Part shown: positions 45,950 through 59,277 of the stretch, in pieces | Numbering within the stretch: position 1 is the stretch's first letter | Layout of the letters: each line of letters opens with the position of its first letter | Source of the DNA: Holacanthus passer | Lineage: Eukaryota; Chordata; Actinopteri; Pomacanthidae | Assembly: GCA_025331565.1 (NCBI GenBank) | Contig: JAFREQ010000011.1 | Coordinates: forward strand, 12,544,001 to 12,608,000 | Length of the DNA: 64,000 nucleotides | Reading direction: 5' to 3' | Translations under genes and position numbers: made by a program | Notes under the pieces: generated by a model | Databases searched by the model: none | What the model was told of the DNA's origin: nothing | Seen by the model: only the letters and a program-made list of their open reading frames with translations

Positions 45950-48900
45950 ATGTCCACGGAGGAGCAGGAGTACGCCGAAGCGGTGCTGGTGACGGAGGCC
46001 GGGCCGCAGTGGCTTCGGGCCGAGGTGGAGCGCCTCACCCGGGAGCTCCGGGAAACGACCCACGAGAAGATCCAGGCGGCCGAGTACGGGCTGGCGGTGC
46101 TGGAGGAGAAGCAGCAGCTGAAGCAGCAGTTCGATGAGCTGGAGGCGGAATACGAGACGGTCCGACATGAGCTGGACCAGCTGAAGGAGGTAACCGAGGG
46201 CACAGCCACGCAGACAAAGACATGACGGCTCGTAACCTCAAGATGTTAGTGCAGAAATGATCCACACACACAACAGCAACAACAGCAACAACAATCAGAT
46301 CTATTATAAGTTAAACTATCAATCATGAGTCTGGTTCTTCTGAAGAACAGCCACAACTTGAAAGAGTCATAAAGGCTGAATAGATAGATAGATAGATAGA
46401 TAGATAGACAGACTTATTGATTTATTGATAGACTTATTGAGTGATAGATAGATAGATTTATTTATCTATTGACAGATTTATTGATACATAGATAGATTTA
46501 TTGGTAGATAGATAAACTTATTGACTTATTGAGAGGTAGATAGATAGATAGATAGATAGACTTATTGATAGATAGATAGATAGATAGATAGATAGACTTA
46601 TTGATAGATACATAGATAGATAGATAGATAGACTTGTCCCAAACAGGGAAATTCTTGGATTGAAGCAGCAAAAGTTGAACACAACAAACACATTAAATAA
46701 AACGATAACAACATAACATAAAACACCACACTGTGCAATTTACACGTACTTCAGGTACAATATTGAAAGTGAGCTAAAAAAAATACTGACTATAAGTAAT
46801 AGTAGTAGAGTAGTCGTAAAGTAGTAATAGTAGTAGAGTAGTAGTAATAGTAGTAGAGTAATAAATCTATCTGTAAAGTTATGACAGATGATCATGTGGT
46901 GGCCAAATGTTATCCACTGTTTTCTAAGCAGAATAACAGTGATGTGATGCGTGGCTTCATGTTTTGTTCTTATTCAAGGATAAAAGTATGATATTATCCT
47001 TTCATCACTTGCCCATACTCGCTCTTGGTATTTGAGGTTCAAGCCTTCAATTCAGACTCCAGCAGCTGCAGCCGGATGTCACATTTAAATGCCTGTGTGG
47101 TCAATCTGGTGTTAGTTTTCTGGGTCTGAAAGTGTTGAGAGAGTTGAATAATGGAGACTATTATTAAATAATAGGAGAAATATGTTTCACACTTGCAGTT
47201 CAAGATAAAATCCCATTAGAGTAATATTTCTAACTCCTGTCCTGATGTCCTAAGTGGCTCTAGAGAGCCTCCCTAAATTTCTCCTTGGAGACCTTGGTTC
47301 ACATGCAAGGAGGTTTTCATTTGTCATCATCAATGAATTCACCTAAAACCAAACTGGTTTTACCCACCAACTCATTTCAGCATTAAAACGTTCTGGCTTT
47401 GAGCCCAGCTGTTGTCCACAAATCTCTCTTCACATCCATTATGACCCAGACGCCTGTGGAGGAATTTTAGCATTGTAATTTGTGAACATTGTTCGCCCAT
47501 TGATATCTGAGGGGATGATTTGAAGTTTGGGTTTACCAGTTATTGGAGGCAAAAATTGCAAAATTGGTAGATGAAGGTGGATGTGGGCAAACCTGAGTCT
47601 GAGACATCTGTCAGTCAAGCAAACATGGCACCACACATTTTCCCTTCATATCTTCTTAATAAACCAAAGATTTTTGAAATTCCCACATTGAAAGACATAA
47701 GAGGAAGTGATATTAGCTACGAAAATCCTAACTCGTGGGAATTGTTGACTGTATTTTAAGAGAGAAGTTGGGGTTTTCCCGTCTGTTCAGTACAGGCAGA
47801 ATTTTCTTTCAATAGGTTTAAGATAAGATAAACCTTTATTCGTCCCACAGTGGGGAAATTCACAAAATCTTTAGAGGAACTGCAACCAAAGGCACTTCCA
47901 CGTTGGCTTCAACATTCAGCAGTTTTCGCCTATACCTCCATTGATAAAATTGTTGCTGATTCATCTTTTGTGATCATTAATTAATCAACTAATCCAGAAA
48001 CTCTCGCAGCTCTATTTTCATTCGGTGAATTCCATGTTCTGTCGGACTTGTCACACTGACTTGTGTCCTCACTGGATGAGTCTCCGTGATCTTTCAATGA
48101 CTCATTCTCAGTTTTGTGTTGATGGTGATATTTGTCCACAGTACGTTTTTCACGGTGAAGATTAGTTCGGTCGCTACGTGACTCATTGTTGTAGTTAATG
48201 TCTTGGTGTCTCATGATACTGACTGTTGCTTCCCTTTTTAGTAGAGAATGTCACAGACACTGATGGAGAAAAAAAGAATCATCCATCAGCACCCACTGTG
48301 CTTTAGGCCATAGATCAATTCACATCATGACTGACCACTGCACCACCACATACCAGTTTGTTTGACTGAACACTGTGGAAGAAAAGGCGGGGTTAGATGC
48401 TGGTGGGAAGGAGATCTGTAGTTCTGTGGTGGGATTCTTGGACAGTAGTCGTGTTGTCCTGTCACTACAGTTAACTTAAACCCATACACTAGCCATTAGT
48501 GCATTCACAACTGCACTAGTGGTCAGTTCCATTAGATCCCATTAGACCTCTCTGTTATGAAATGCCTTCATCAGCACTGAGAATAAATGGGTTTGTGTCA
48601 TTGGTTCCCACAACATCATGTGGAGGTTTGTTGTGGTTATTGTGGTCTAAAATGATTTAATATGCCAAATGTCAGTAACTGACATCTTTTGCTTAATTTT
48701 GCAATATACTGTGTCCAAACAACCTCTGCAAGTCAAAATATGCGTAAATACATGTGGCAAATGAAGATGTTTGTATTAAAATGTATTTAATTTCAATGCT
48801 TAAAATTTTCCACTGTAATTTCAAATTCGTTGTCTCAAATCAGATTTCCAAGACAGACCAAACTGAATGAGAGGCAGCAGCCCCCAGTTGTCTCCATCCT

Positions 48901-51900
48901 GTCACATGTGCATGACAAATTCAGATTTATATGGCTCACATGTAATCAGTGCTTGCAGTAATCATTTTCCATGCTCTGTTAGCATGCAATGTGAACATCA
49001 CGAAACAACACCAAAGCGTAGCAGAATGGTTCTCTGTAACACAAGAGACGAACAACCAATAATAGATGCAATTCATGACAGGCCCCTGGTTTTTTTTGAC
49101 TCAACACTGTTTGGATAAGAGAACACTCACTTATTGCCAGTGGTTATTCTAGTCATAACTGTGGTTCTGTGTGTGCATCCCTGATATGCATTCTTTCTGT
49201 CTGTCCCCAGGCCTTTGGACACGCTTACTCAACCCACAAGAAGGTGGCAGCCGATGGGGAGAGCAGGGAAGAGTCACTCATCCTGGAGTCTGCCAGTAAG
49301 GAGGCTCTCTACCAGCAGAAGGTCCTAGAGTTGCAGAATGAGCTCCGACAGGCCAAAGCCTCCTTCACCAACGTACAAGCTGAGAACGAACGGCTGTCGT
49401 CAATCGCCCTGGAGATGAGAGAGGTGATCGTCTAATTATACAAATAATAAAAAGTTTGTGTTCATTTGAATAAAATGTTTTTTCAATCATGTCGATCCTA
49501 ATTTATAAGGAGTATAAAATCTTGTAATCTCTCTCTTAAATTACACAATATTCTTTTGATAAAGTCAGTATATATTGATGAAAACTGGATCCTACTGATT
49601 AGATCTTTCATTTGCGTTTGTCTAATATGTAAACCTGATACCTCTCTGGGCGTGGTTAGGGTTCTATGTGGCAAAGCTGTGGGAACTTTAAATGTTTTTC
49701 CTCAACCAAATATAATGTTTTGTTCTTGTCAAAATCTTTATTTGAAAGAAAAAATGTATTTGAAAGGCTCATGGTTTGGTTACAATCAAAATAGGATGAA
49801 AGAGGTTAGTAAAGCTAATGAAAGTTTAGATGGAGACGTGGAGACCAGACTACTGCTAGTTGTCTGGGTGAGTTGTGAGAGAGTTGAAGTTTGTGCTGTA
49901 CTGGGGGAGGGTCAGTGAATCCAGCAGGAAAGATGACGTAATGGTCCACTGTGAGTGACACAAAGGATGTCCTCCACCAGGGCTCTGTAATATGGATTGG
50001 TAAGTGGACCATGTCCTCCTTCAGTCATTACGTCTGCCTGCCAAAGTCTTGCCCCTTTGGTATGTGAAACATGCTGATCCTCATTTCAATCACGGTGACC
50101 AGACAGTTGCAAGGATGTAGTTTGTACTGCCTGGCTGATTTTTCACTCAATCAGTGATAGTGACCATTTCCTTTAATTAGTGTAATTAGAGTTGATTCTC
50201 GTGCAGCCTGCCCTAACAGCCCCTCTCCCCCTGCGTGCAGAATTCAGAGCTGGCAGAGCTGCAGCGCGGTCAGCTGCGCGATGACATCCGAGAATACAAG
50301 GTACGAGAGGCTCGCCTGCTGCAGGACTACAGCGAGCTGGAGGAGGAGAACATCTCTCTTCAGAAACAAGTGTCTGTGCTGAGACAGAACCAGGTGAGAG
50401 AAGGAAGATACTTTGTTACACATCTTGAACTGGGTGGAAATCGTGGAAAAATAATCACCTTTTTATGATACACCAGAGGCATTCTTGGTTTTTGTTTCTA
50501 ATAAAACCACATCACATAAGAAAGTAACAAAGCAAGACATTAAAAATATGTCACCTCCCCAACACTTGTGAAGATTATCATTTAAAATTGGAGTCAGAAA
50601 ACTATTTCCTTCCCTTTTTTTCATTATTCACACTAAATTGTACATTTCAAGTTTTGTTAAATGGTCATGAGACACTATTTCTATGGACATTTTGGACAAC
50701 ATGAAACACTAATGGGCCTAATAGCTAACCTACAGTAGACATACATCAACTGAGTTAAATTATTGACAGTCTTAATTATATTTTTGACCATCTGCTAAGG
50801 TGGAATTTGAAGGTCTCAAGCATGAGATCCGCCGTCTGGAGGAGGACTCCCAGTGCCTACACAGCCAGCTGGAGGAAGCCATGCGTCTGAGAGAAATTGC
50901 TGAGCGACAGCTGACGGAGGCCTTAGAAACAATTAAAACAGAGCGTGAGCAGAAGGCTACCTTGCGCAAGGAGCTCTCCCACTATATGACCATCGGCGGC
51001 TCTGTGTACAACAGCTCTTTCAACATCTCCATCGACAACCTAAAACTCCACGACGATCCGTCTACCGTCACCGAGCCTGACAACGATGATCTAATCAGAG
51101 GCTTTGAAAACGGCTTGGTCAAGACAGGCGAAGGTGATGAAGACAACAGAGCTGCTGTGAACAAGAGGGGAGAGGCGTTCAAGCCGGCTCCGAGCCTGGT
51201 GGACGACCTGCTCAGTGAGCTCAACATCTCTGAGATCCAGAAACTTAAACAACAGCTTGTGCAGGTATAAAGTCCATGAGATGCTCTTTGACCCTTCAGC
51301 ACTATTACTGCCTGAATTACTGCAGTTTATTGCCTGATACAATGTTTTCAGCACATTAACTCAAAGGTAAATTCAACTTTCAGCAAAAAGCATACTTAAT
51401 AGTGTATATAGAAAATAACACACAGTTTGTATAGGCACAGAAATAGTTGATTGTGCTAACTTAGTTACTCTTGGGCCCATCTTTGAATGTTTGTCTTGAG
51501 ATTCAATATCTTTATTTATCACAGACATATTGTAAGACATTTATACAAAAGAGACTGTTGGTTAAGCCTCAATGTTAGAGCTTCAAATATTAAATATAAA
51601 TGTAATAGAATTATAAGGTTAATTCCCGAAATGTTTATTTTCCATTTTAACATTAGTGGCAATTAGTCTTTATTTTTGTGAATCAGATTTCAGAATTCAG
51701 AATGGACAAAGTTAGTTAAATGAACAGTCACACTCTAATATGAATGTAAAGAGAACACACAAGGTATGAAAAGCATTTACTGACAGGACCTCCCATTTTA
51801 TTTGAAAGATGGCTACAATTATTTTTTGGATTTAAGGGGAGTTCTAAAGCTATTTAATTGTTTTTTTGCCAATGTCAAAAGAGCAAAAACATATGATTTA

Positions 51901-54900
51901 TTAGTTTTTGTTGTTGCTGCAGACAATAACTTTGTTTGTATGTTAGGTGGAGCGGGAGAAAGTGGCCCTGATCAACTCTCTGCAGGAGAGCCAGAAGCAC
52001 CTGGAACAGGCCTATGGGACTGTGTCTGAGCAAAAAGAAACTGTCAACAGGCTCACCGAGAACCTCAGTGCAATGAGGAAACTTCAGGCCAGTAAGGAGC
52101 GCCAGTCTGCCCTCGACAGTGAAAAAGACCGGGACAGCCATGATGACGGAGACTACTATGAGCTGGACATAAACGGACCTGAGATCCTGCAGTGTAAATA
52201 CACCGTGGCCGTGTCTGAAGCTGAGGAGCTGAGGCAAGAGCTGAAGACTCTGGGGGCAAAGTACGAGGAGTGTCAAACCAAGTATGAAGATGAGCGAGCG
52301 CAGCTGGAGAGCGACGTCCAGGAGTTGAGGTCAAGGTTGGCATCCCTGGAGAGGATCAGCCAAGCAGATAAAGCAGAGGTGGCTCGTCTGGAGAAGGAGC
52401 TCCGTCTGGTCAGCCAGGCTGCAGGAGAATCACTTGGAAGCCTTAACGTGGCCCAGGATGAGCTCATAGCTTTCAGTGAAGAGCTGGCCAATCTGTACAA
52501 CCATGTCTGTATGTGCAACAATGAGACCCCTAACCGTGTCATGCTCGACTACTACAAGAAAGGCAAGGCCATTGTAAGAAGAGGGCAAGAAGGGAAGGAG
52601 CACCAGTCTTCCATACTTCTCACTAACGGGCTTATCAGTGAGACTGAACTTAAAAAGTCAGACTCCAGCAGCACAACAGTTAGCCCAGCTCCTGCTCCAG
52701 AGCACCGGCCAGAACCCATGAACATCTATAACCTCGTAGCCATCATCAGGGACCAGATCTGCCACCTGCAGCAGGCAGTGGACCGTACCACTGAGCTGTC
52801 GCGTCAGAGACTCGCCAACCTGGAGCTGAGCACAGTGGCAGACAAGGACAAAGAGGCTTGCATGGAAGAGATCCTCAAACTGAAGTCTCTGCTTAGCACC
52901 AAAAGAGAACAGATCGCCACACTCAGAGCTGTGCTCAAGGCCAACAAACAGGTCAGACCCCGCTGCGTGTGTCTACATGTGTGTTTGCTTGTGTGAACGT
53001 ATGCCTGCTGTGTATGTTTCTCAGAGGAAGGATGTTCATTGTTTCTCAAACTGCCAAGGACAACAGAAAAGGATAATTGGCTTCAGCTAAAAATAACTGC
53101 AGAGTTAAGATTTTACCAAAGTGCAAGAAATAAATAATGATGTAAGTTCTTATTCCCTTCAGACGGCTGAGGTTGCTCTGGCCAACCTGAAGAGTAAGTA
53201 CGACAGTGAGAAGGCCATGGTGACGGAGACAATGATGAAACTCCGCAATGAACTCAAGGCTTTGAAAGAGGATGCTGCTACGTTCTCCTCTCTTCGAGCC
53301 ATGTTTGCTACAAGGTATGATTATACATAATAACTGGTTTATATTTCATTCCTGACAAACGTGGAATGAACCATTATGTGGCATCCTGGTGGCCAGGTGG
53401 TCCAGGGCTCACACCATAATGCATGACAGTTATTCTACTGTATCTATTACAGGAAACATATATGTCATATATATATAACACATACATCTTCATACCCTGC
53501 AAATTCTCCCTCTTTTCAGTATTTTTTCCTTGTAATGAAAAAGAAAAAATTTAAAACTTTTGTGCTTATTCTGCACAGCTATTTTGTATGTGTTTGTGAG
53601 AAAGACACAAAGCATTGTGGGAACAGTCTGATGTAATACTTGTGCGAGTCAGCTAGCAGAGACCTTAACCTCCCATCTGGAAAATGCTGTCTGGGGAATG
53701 GAGAAAACATGTGACAGCAGCAGCACTTCAAGGCAAATTGCTCCACCTGCTGGAAATAATGTGTATCTCTTGTTTCTTCCTTTTCCCCTCTCTCGCACTT
53801 TTGTCTGCTTCTCCCTTTCTCTTTCTCTCAGGTGCGACGAGTATGTGACCCAGCTGGATGACATGCAGAGGCAGCTGGCTGCTGCTGAGGATGAGAAGAA
53901 GACCCTGAATTCTCTGTTACGTATGGCCATCCAGCAGAAACTGGCCTTAACGCAGCGCCTGGAGGATTTGGAATTTGACCATGAGCAGGCGCGGCGCAAC
54001 AGTGCCACAGCGGCAGGAGGCAAAGGCAAAACAAAGGGCAAGGGAGCCTCTTCCAACCATCATGTAAGTCAGAGGCTGTGCTGCAGACCCAGCTCTAAGC
54101 CACAGAGCATCAGCAGAGGCCCTGGGTTCTTCTGCAGGGTTTTATGCAGTGTTTTAAAGCTGCTCTATCTATACATTTGCAAGATTTGCATCTCTCTAAG
54201 GCTTTGCATACACTCATTTTGTCTAACACTAAGCTCTCTGTTTTTGTAGCCGTTATTACTACTTAATACTTGTTATTATATTATATACTGTTTACAGTGC
54301 ATGGTGGTGTTCACGATGTTAGACTGACTGAACAGTCCTTTCTTTTGTGCTGCATAAAAAGTAATTATATTTTGAATAGTTGTTGTTTTCATGGTAAAAT
54401 TAATGCACGGAATCTATTCAATTGGCACAGACATCTCCAAAGCGTGGATCATAAATCTTATTTTCCATGTCATATTTATATGATTATTTGCCCTGAGTAC
54501 CACATGGAACTGGAAACCCACAGTACGTGCTAATTTTAATTCAGCTAGGATTTGCTTCCAGGCCCCATCCGTTGTTTGATTTCAGTGACATGTTAGTGTG
54601 CTGCTGAGTTGTTTTTGTTGGTGGAGGTCATAGTGAGGATCATGAACCAAGACATCAGTCCCAACAGCTGTACTATAAAAGTAATCTACCTCGTTATTTC
54701 ACTCTTAAATTGATTTTTATATAATTTATCCAAATTTATAACATATATATAATATAATATTATACATAATGGCACCACTGTGAATTTCATGTAGGTTGAA
54801 TACCAAAGAGAAATCAAGAAACAAAAACTGTCTGCATTAATATTTTCAGTTTACTTCAATAACGATGTTTTTTCGAATTACATATAAGGTACTATCTGTC

Positions 54901-55205
54901 TGCTCTATTTTCTGTATCAAATAATTAAATTAAATAATTAAACCCTTTACCTCACTCTTGTATGCCGACACAAACCTTTCAAATTCCTAAAGTCTTTGTC
55001 TTGAGATGGCTGTAACCTTCCCTGTATTATCAAGCCTGCATGTGTAACACGTCTCGGTCCTCTGCTTCCTGCAAGCATCTCGCTTTCCTAACTGCTAACT
55101 TCATTAATAAACTCCATCTGACTAATTGAAATTGAAATTTCGCCAATCAATCAACAATCAAATTTAATGTGATTTTCTTCTGTTTTATCTTTCCATTTGC
55201 AGTAA
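45950..55205 (+). CDS. bicd2: Bicaudal-D homolog 2, dynein activating adaptor, complete, 820 aa
   Basis: Coiled-coil adaptor that joins dynein-dynactin to cargo such as Rab6 vesicles and nuclear-pore RanBP2. Exons: 45950-46189, 49211-49423, 50241-50393, 50800-51264, 51947-52951, 53163-53314, 53832-54063, and a last exon beginning at 55203. All phases close, giving 820 aa (human 824). The start ATG opens MSTEEQEYAEAV, and the spacing to WLRAEV matches human BICD2 rather than BICD1. The CC1 box AAEYG (dynein light intermediate chain contact) is at residues 43-47. EARLLQDYSELEEENISLQK and KLKQQLVQVEREK mark CC1 to CC2. The C-terminal cargo-binding coil (TAEVALANLKSKY, FSSLRAMFATRCDEYVTQL, LEDLEFDHEQ) starts at residue 693. 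The tail is Gly/Lys-rich, ending SNHH. The stop TAA is the first codon of the last exon; an unspliced variant would add about 63 residues. card19 follows in the same direction. Confidence 0.95.
46380..46700 (-). mobile_element. Retroelement 3' end with (GATA)n tail
   Basis: An interrupted TAGA/GATA array (46382-46636) runs into GACTTGTCCCAAACAGGGAA then ATTCTTGG. Read on the minus strand this is the end of a fish non-LTR element (TTTCCCTGTTTGGGACAAGT) followed by its tetranucleotide tail. The array is broken by GACTTATTGAT-like strings, which suggests repeated tail expansion. The body of the element is missing. Confidence 0.55.
47822..47870 (-). mobile_element. Short retroelement 3'-end scrap
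   Basis: AGATAAACCTTTATTCGTCC then CACAGTGGGGAAATTCAC. On the minus strand this is the common fish LINE/SINE end GTGAATTTCCCCACTGTG followed by an AATAAAG-like string and an ATCTT tail. Only about 50 bp is recognisable. Confidence 0.45.
47950..48016. mobile_element. Terminal remnant of the same MITE-like family
   Basis: TTAATTAATCAACTAATC followed shortly by CGCAGCTCT resembles one end of the element seen at 7429-7695. Only one end is visible, within bicd2 intron 1. Confidence 0.3.
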
Positions 55206-57186
55206 ATCTGTCATGCCAAGTGTCCTTAAGGAGGCCTGTCAGAGTGTCCTGTGCTCCTAGATCCTTCACTCTCTAATCATGGTCCAAATCATGTTATCGC
55301 TACAACAAGATCATATCCAACAGTATGTGCCAAGGGTCTTGTTTTAGAGTGCCAAAACAAGCATGTAAATTCTGTTGGACATTTTGACTGCAGAAAGAAT
55401 GACTCATCACATCAGCTGCCCACTGCAGTCCTTCAGTCTTCCAACAATATGCACCACTATCATTACTGAACCAGAGGAAGAATCAAGATGGGTGTTTTTC
55501 TGATTACTCGTTGCCTGTGTTACCCTGACTGAGCACTTTTTGTTTTACTTATTTGCTCTTAGGTGACTCCTCTTTTTTCTAAAATCATACTAATTGTTTC
55601 AAGTATTATACAGTGTTTTTAGTGGATGTGCATGTTTCTGTGCCAGATTCTTGACAACGTGATTCAACATGTTTTTATCCCTATTTATTTCATAGCAACA
55701 AAACCAGAATTTATGTGGAAACCAGAACTTTCAACTAACTGATGTAAAACAAGCAAAAGAGACAAATGTGCTTTTCTGCCTTAGTTGTTTTCCTTTTGGC
55801 CTTAGATTTAGAGGTGCCTTTCTGTCACAGAAGCAAGCCGTCTAGCAAGGTCTTTGATCACAATTTCTCCTGTTTATTTTCACTATATGATCGTGCAAAT
55901 ATGGAGCCTCAAATTCAGGGTCTTGACAAGATTTTGTATGATTGGGCTCCTCCTTTGTTGACATGTTACAAATTCAAGTATGCTTGTTATGACTAAGGAA
56001 GAGTATTAATGCAAAGCTTATTTAAAGATATCTAAGTTAAGGTCAGATGTTAATAGTATTCATAAACTTTATTCATGAAGGAGAGTTTTTAATGTAATTG
56101 TTTAAATACAAATTTTTGTAAACCTTTTGAGTCCGAAAGTTCAACAAGCCTACAGTGCCATTTTGTGTTTTGTTTATACAAGTGCAATTTGCAAACATGG
56201 CAAGAAAAAAACTAAATGCTTATGCTATGTAAAAATATTTTACACATTGTTGCTCACTTACTTGGTCCTAATTCATTTTATATGTTTTTACTATAACTAC
56301 AACTGTATTTATTTGACACTGTTCAGACTGCAGGATGTCATCATCCTTTTTGTTTCTTAAGGGAACCTGAATGGAGGTGGCTGGTCAGAATATTGACAAA
56401 ACTGAACTTGTGGTAAAACACGAGCAATGTTCATGACTGTGGGCTTCTGCCTCTGCTAACAGTTATGGCTGGTGAAGAAATAAATCTAACTTTCACAATA
56501 CTGAGGTCTTTGTTTTTCATTAAAACTCAAGTGAACAACCATTCCATGTCAATTTTTACAACCGTTTTTTTCTTTCACTGTAGAGAAATTAAAAAGATAT
56601 AGAACTTTTTGAGATATACAAACATTTCCTATATCTTGATGGTTCCATAGGGTGGGTACTGGCTGTATATTATTACTTTCTTTTCTGAAACATTCAGATC
56701 ATCATCTAAGTACAAGGTGCATGCAAAAATGTTATTAACAATGTTAATAAGCTATACAATAAAGGCTTCATGTCAAGTCATATGAACACAAACAAAAAAG
56801 AAATACAATTGTTCAACAAACACTCAAAACAGCTGTTAAAAGTAAATAAGCACACAAAAATATTTTGTGTATGTGAAATTTACACGTTTCAATTGTAAGA
56901 TTTTCAATAAAACATTTATTTTTTATTATTTAGTTAACGTTACATTAAAATGCTTTTATAATGACCTCTAACGAATCCATAATTCCAATGCATCTCAATA
57001 CAAATTAGTTGAAAAAGGTCAATAATTAAAGAACTGACTTAGCTTAGCTTTTGCTACAATCATTTCCATTTCCGGTGTAAAGGAAAGTTCTTTTTTTCCT
57101 TTTGGAAGACGCTGACGTAAACCGCTCCCTCCTTGCGTGGTGACGTAAGAGGGCGTGTCCTAACAGAGGACAGAGGAGACTCCACA
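55206..57186 (+). other. bicd2 3' UTR and bicd2-card19 spacer
   Basis: AATAAA at 56479-56484 with downstream T/G-rich sequence (GTCTTTGTTTTTC) gives a 3' UTR of about 1.3 kb. From 57060 the sequence becomes CpG-rich with GCTGACGTAA and GTGACGTAAG (CRE-like) and TTTCCGG (ETS-like) just before card19: the likely card19 promoter. No other gene seen. Confidence 0.6.
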
Positions 57187-57694
57187 ATGGGAGGTTCGTG
57201 TCTTTCTTTAACTAACGTAACGCTCGTTTTTACATATATTTAACCTCCTGTTTGGCTGTTACTCTCTTTATATTAGACTCAAATAACAAACATTATCTCA
57301 GCACTTACGACCTGAAAAGTCGCGTTACCAATAACATTCAAGTCCTGTTGCTCTTTCTGAAAAGTTCACGTCTGACAGTAGAAGGAGTTTTTTTTAGATT
57401 CATCGTCAACATACAAGCTAAATAAAGTGTTAATAATAAGTGTGTTAATTATAAGTTGGACTGACTCCTCTATTCTTTTATCAGAGTGAGAATCCATAAT
57501 GATGTGTTAAGTCTTTTTTTTAAAACTTGTCTCTGTTGACATGCACAGACAGTTTTCTTGAGCAGCTGACAGAGGACAGCGCCTTCCTCAAAGCTGAGCG
57601 CAGACTGGACACAGAGCTGGTGGACAAAATCATCCTGCAGCTCAACAGAATCTACCCGCAGATCCTCACAGACAAGGAGGCCACCAAAGTCAGT

Positions 57695-57729
<35 letters not shown>

Positions 57730-59277
57730 ACTGCCTCTGTCACATGCAACCGGTGGTGCAAGAGACTTTCAAGACATTTTTTTTAGTTATGCATTCATGT
57801 TCTGCAAAGTTGTGTTTGCAAAATGTTCTTAAGTATCGAAAGTATTAACATGCAGCAAAATGACCCCTATATTCATATTATGAAACCATATGATACCTAT
57901 TAATACTGGTGTGTGAATTTGTAAGCAACAATTAATGCTGTCACTGTGTATGTGTTGTCGTTTAATCTATAATGTGTCATATTTTACAAACTCACCATAG
58001 GCTTTTTATACAAAATCCTAATCTGAAAAGTAATTAGTAACTATAGCTGTGAGGTAATTGTAATCAAGTATGATATACAGTATTTCCCCCTAAATTGGAT
58101 AAAAGAATCAAGTAGCATGAAGTGAAAATACTCAAGTACAAGTATCTTCAAATTGTACATCAATCAATATGTTTAAAATTGTACTCACTTACATTTCTTG
58201 AGTAAATGTATTCAGTTATGTTATTGAGTTAGATGTACATGAAAACATGATGAAACAACCCTTAAATACACATGAATGAAATAATACCAGCGGAAATGCT
58301 TCATTCTGACTTGGGCAACCCCAGGAAAATAATCTTTGCATCAGGGGATTTAAAATATCTAAATAACTGTTGTTATTGTTATCCAGTTCCGAAACTTGGA
58401 CGTGCCCACAAGTGTTCGAGTGGGTGAGCTCCTGACACACCTGCAGGGGAAGGGAGAGGAGGCATGCAGGGAGTTTTACAGGGCTCTTCATTTGCATGTA
58501 GAGGAGGTGTACTACAGCTTGCCCACGCGGCTCCGCCTCAGAGGTCAGTCCCTCAAAACTGCTTCTCTATATCGTGTGTAATCTCGGTGAGATGTTAATT
58601 GATTATTTGGATATAACAGTTTGGATGATACATATTTACATTATTTTATTTTATTCTGCACATCACTATCCAGATTACTTAGATCCACTCAAATATCCAG
58701 GTGTCTACAATCAGAAGTTTGTTCTGAACGACAGAGGTAAGAAGTTAATATCAAAGAATGTATGTCAATGAGCCTGCAATGTTGCATGCAATGTCAATGT
58801 TCAAATTATTAAATAAATGCTTCTCTTAAATTTTAGGCAGAAAAATCATAAAAGATGATTTAGTGATGATCTTCAGAAATAACTGAATAGTCAGTGTGAT
58901 AGAAACTTTTTCTTGGCCAAAAGTGTGTTAGGTAATTTCTTACTGACAAGCACAACAGATATTGAACCACATTTATGTTGTTTACCTCTTTACAGGTCCC
59001 CTCTTCTTTGTGGGCTGTTTTGGCATCGCAGTGGGAATGGCTTTACTCTATTACTACAGTGGTAAGCACCTTTTCAGTTTTTTAACATCACCTGAAATTG
59101 CAGTTGAGATATTGTCCACTTAATTCTGTTAATTCTGTGTTACTATGATGGTGTCTTTGTTCTGCAGAAGCTAAAGTGACTGGAGGAAGCCGGGCCCTCG
59201 GGATGGCAGCTCTAGGTTTGAAAAAAAAAGCTCAGGAGGTCCTCATATGGTACACTGAAGAAAGCCTGATGAACTAA
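57187..59277 (+). CDS. card19: Caspase recruitment domain protein 19, complete, 180 aa
   Basis: CARD protein (BinCARD in mammals), reported to bind BCL10 and, in the membrane-anchored form, to sit in mitochondria. Exons: 57187-57193 (only ATGGGAG), 57549-57688, 58387-58543, 58674-58736, 58996-59061, 59168-59277. Phases close, giving 180 aa (human 183). The CARD covers roughly residues 3-100, with LVDKIILQLNRIYPQILTDK and then KFRN after the first intron inside it, as in human (RIILQLNRYYPQILTNKEAE, KFRN). A single membrane helix PLFFVGCFGIAVGMALLYYY spans about residues 124-143, followed by a basic/aromatic tail. The tiny first coding exon was chosen because G|AC restores the frame (MGDSFLEQL) and sits beside promoter-like sequence. 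Neighbours bicd2 and ninj match human 9q22.31. Confidence 0.92.
57699..57725 (+). repeat. (CA)n microsatellite next to a card19 splice donor
   Basis: A CA tract begins about 10 bp after the donor of the second exon (AAA/GTCAGT at 57689). It lies at the very start of the intron. Confidence 0.9.
58070..58215 (-). repeat. Teleost interspersed repeat in a card19 intron
   Basis: CAGTATTTCCCCCTAAATTG, GAAAATACTCAAGTACAAGT and TTCTTGAGTAAATGTATTCA occur in the order I recall for a repeat common in fish genomes. It may be the end of the family that fills tkt intron 13 at 38693-39346 in the other direction. Class unknown. Confidence 0.55.

Larger units (their letters stand above)
46190..49210 (+). 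other. bicd2 intron 1 (3 kb)
   Basis: Contains the (GATA)n block at 46380-46640 joined to a LINE 3' end, a GTA/GTAGA-rich stretch at 46795-46862, a second LINE 3'-end-like scrap at 47822-47870 and a MITE scrap at 47950-48016. No exon recognised. Confidence 0.65.
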
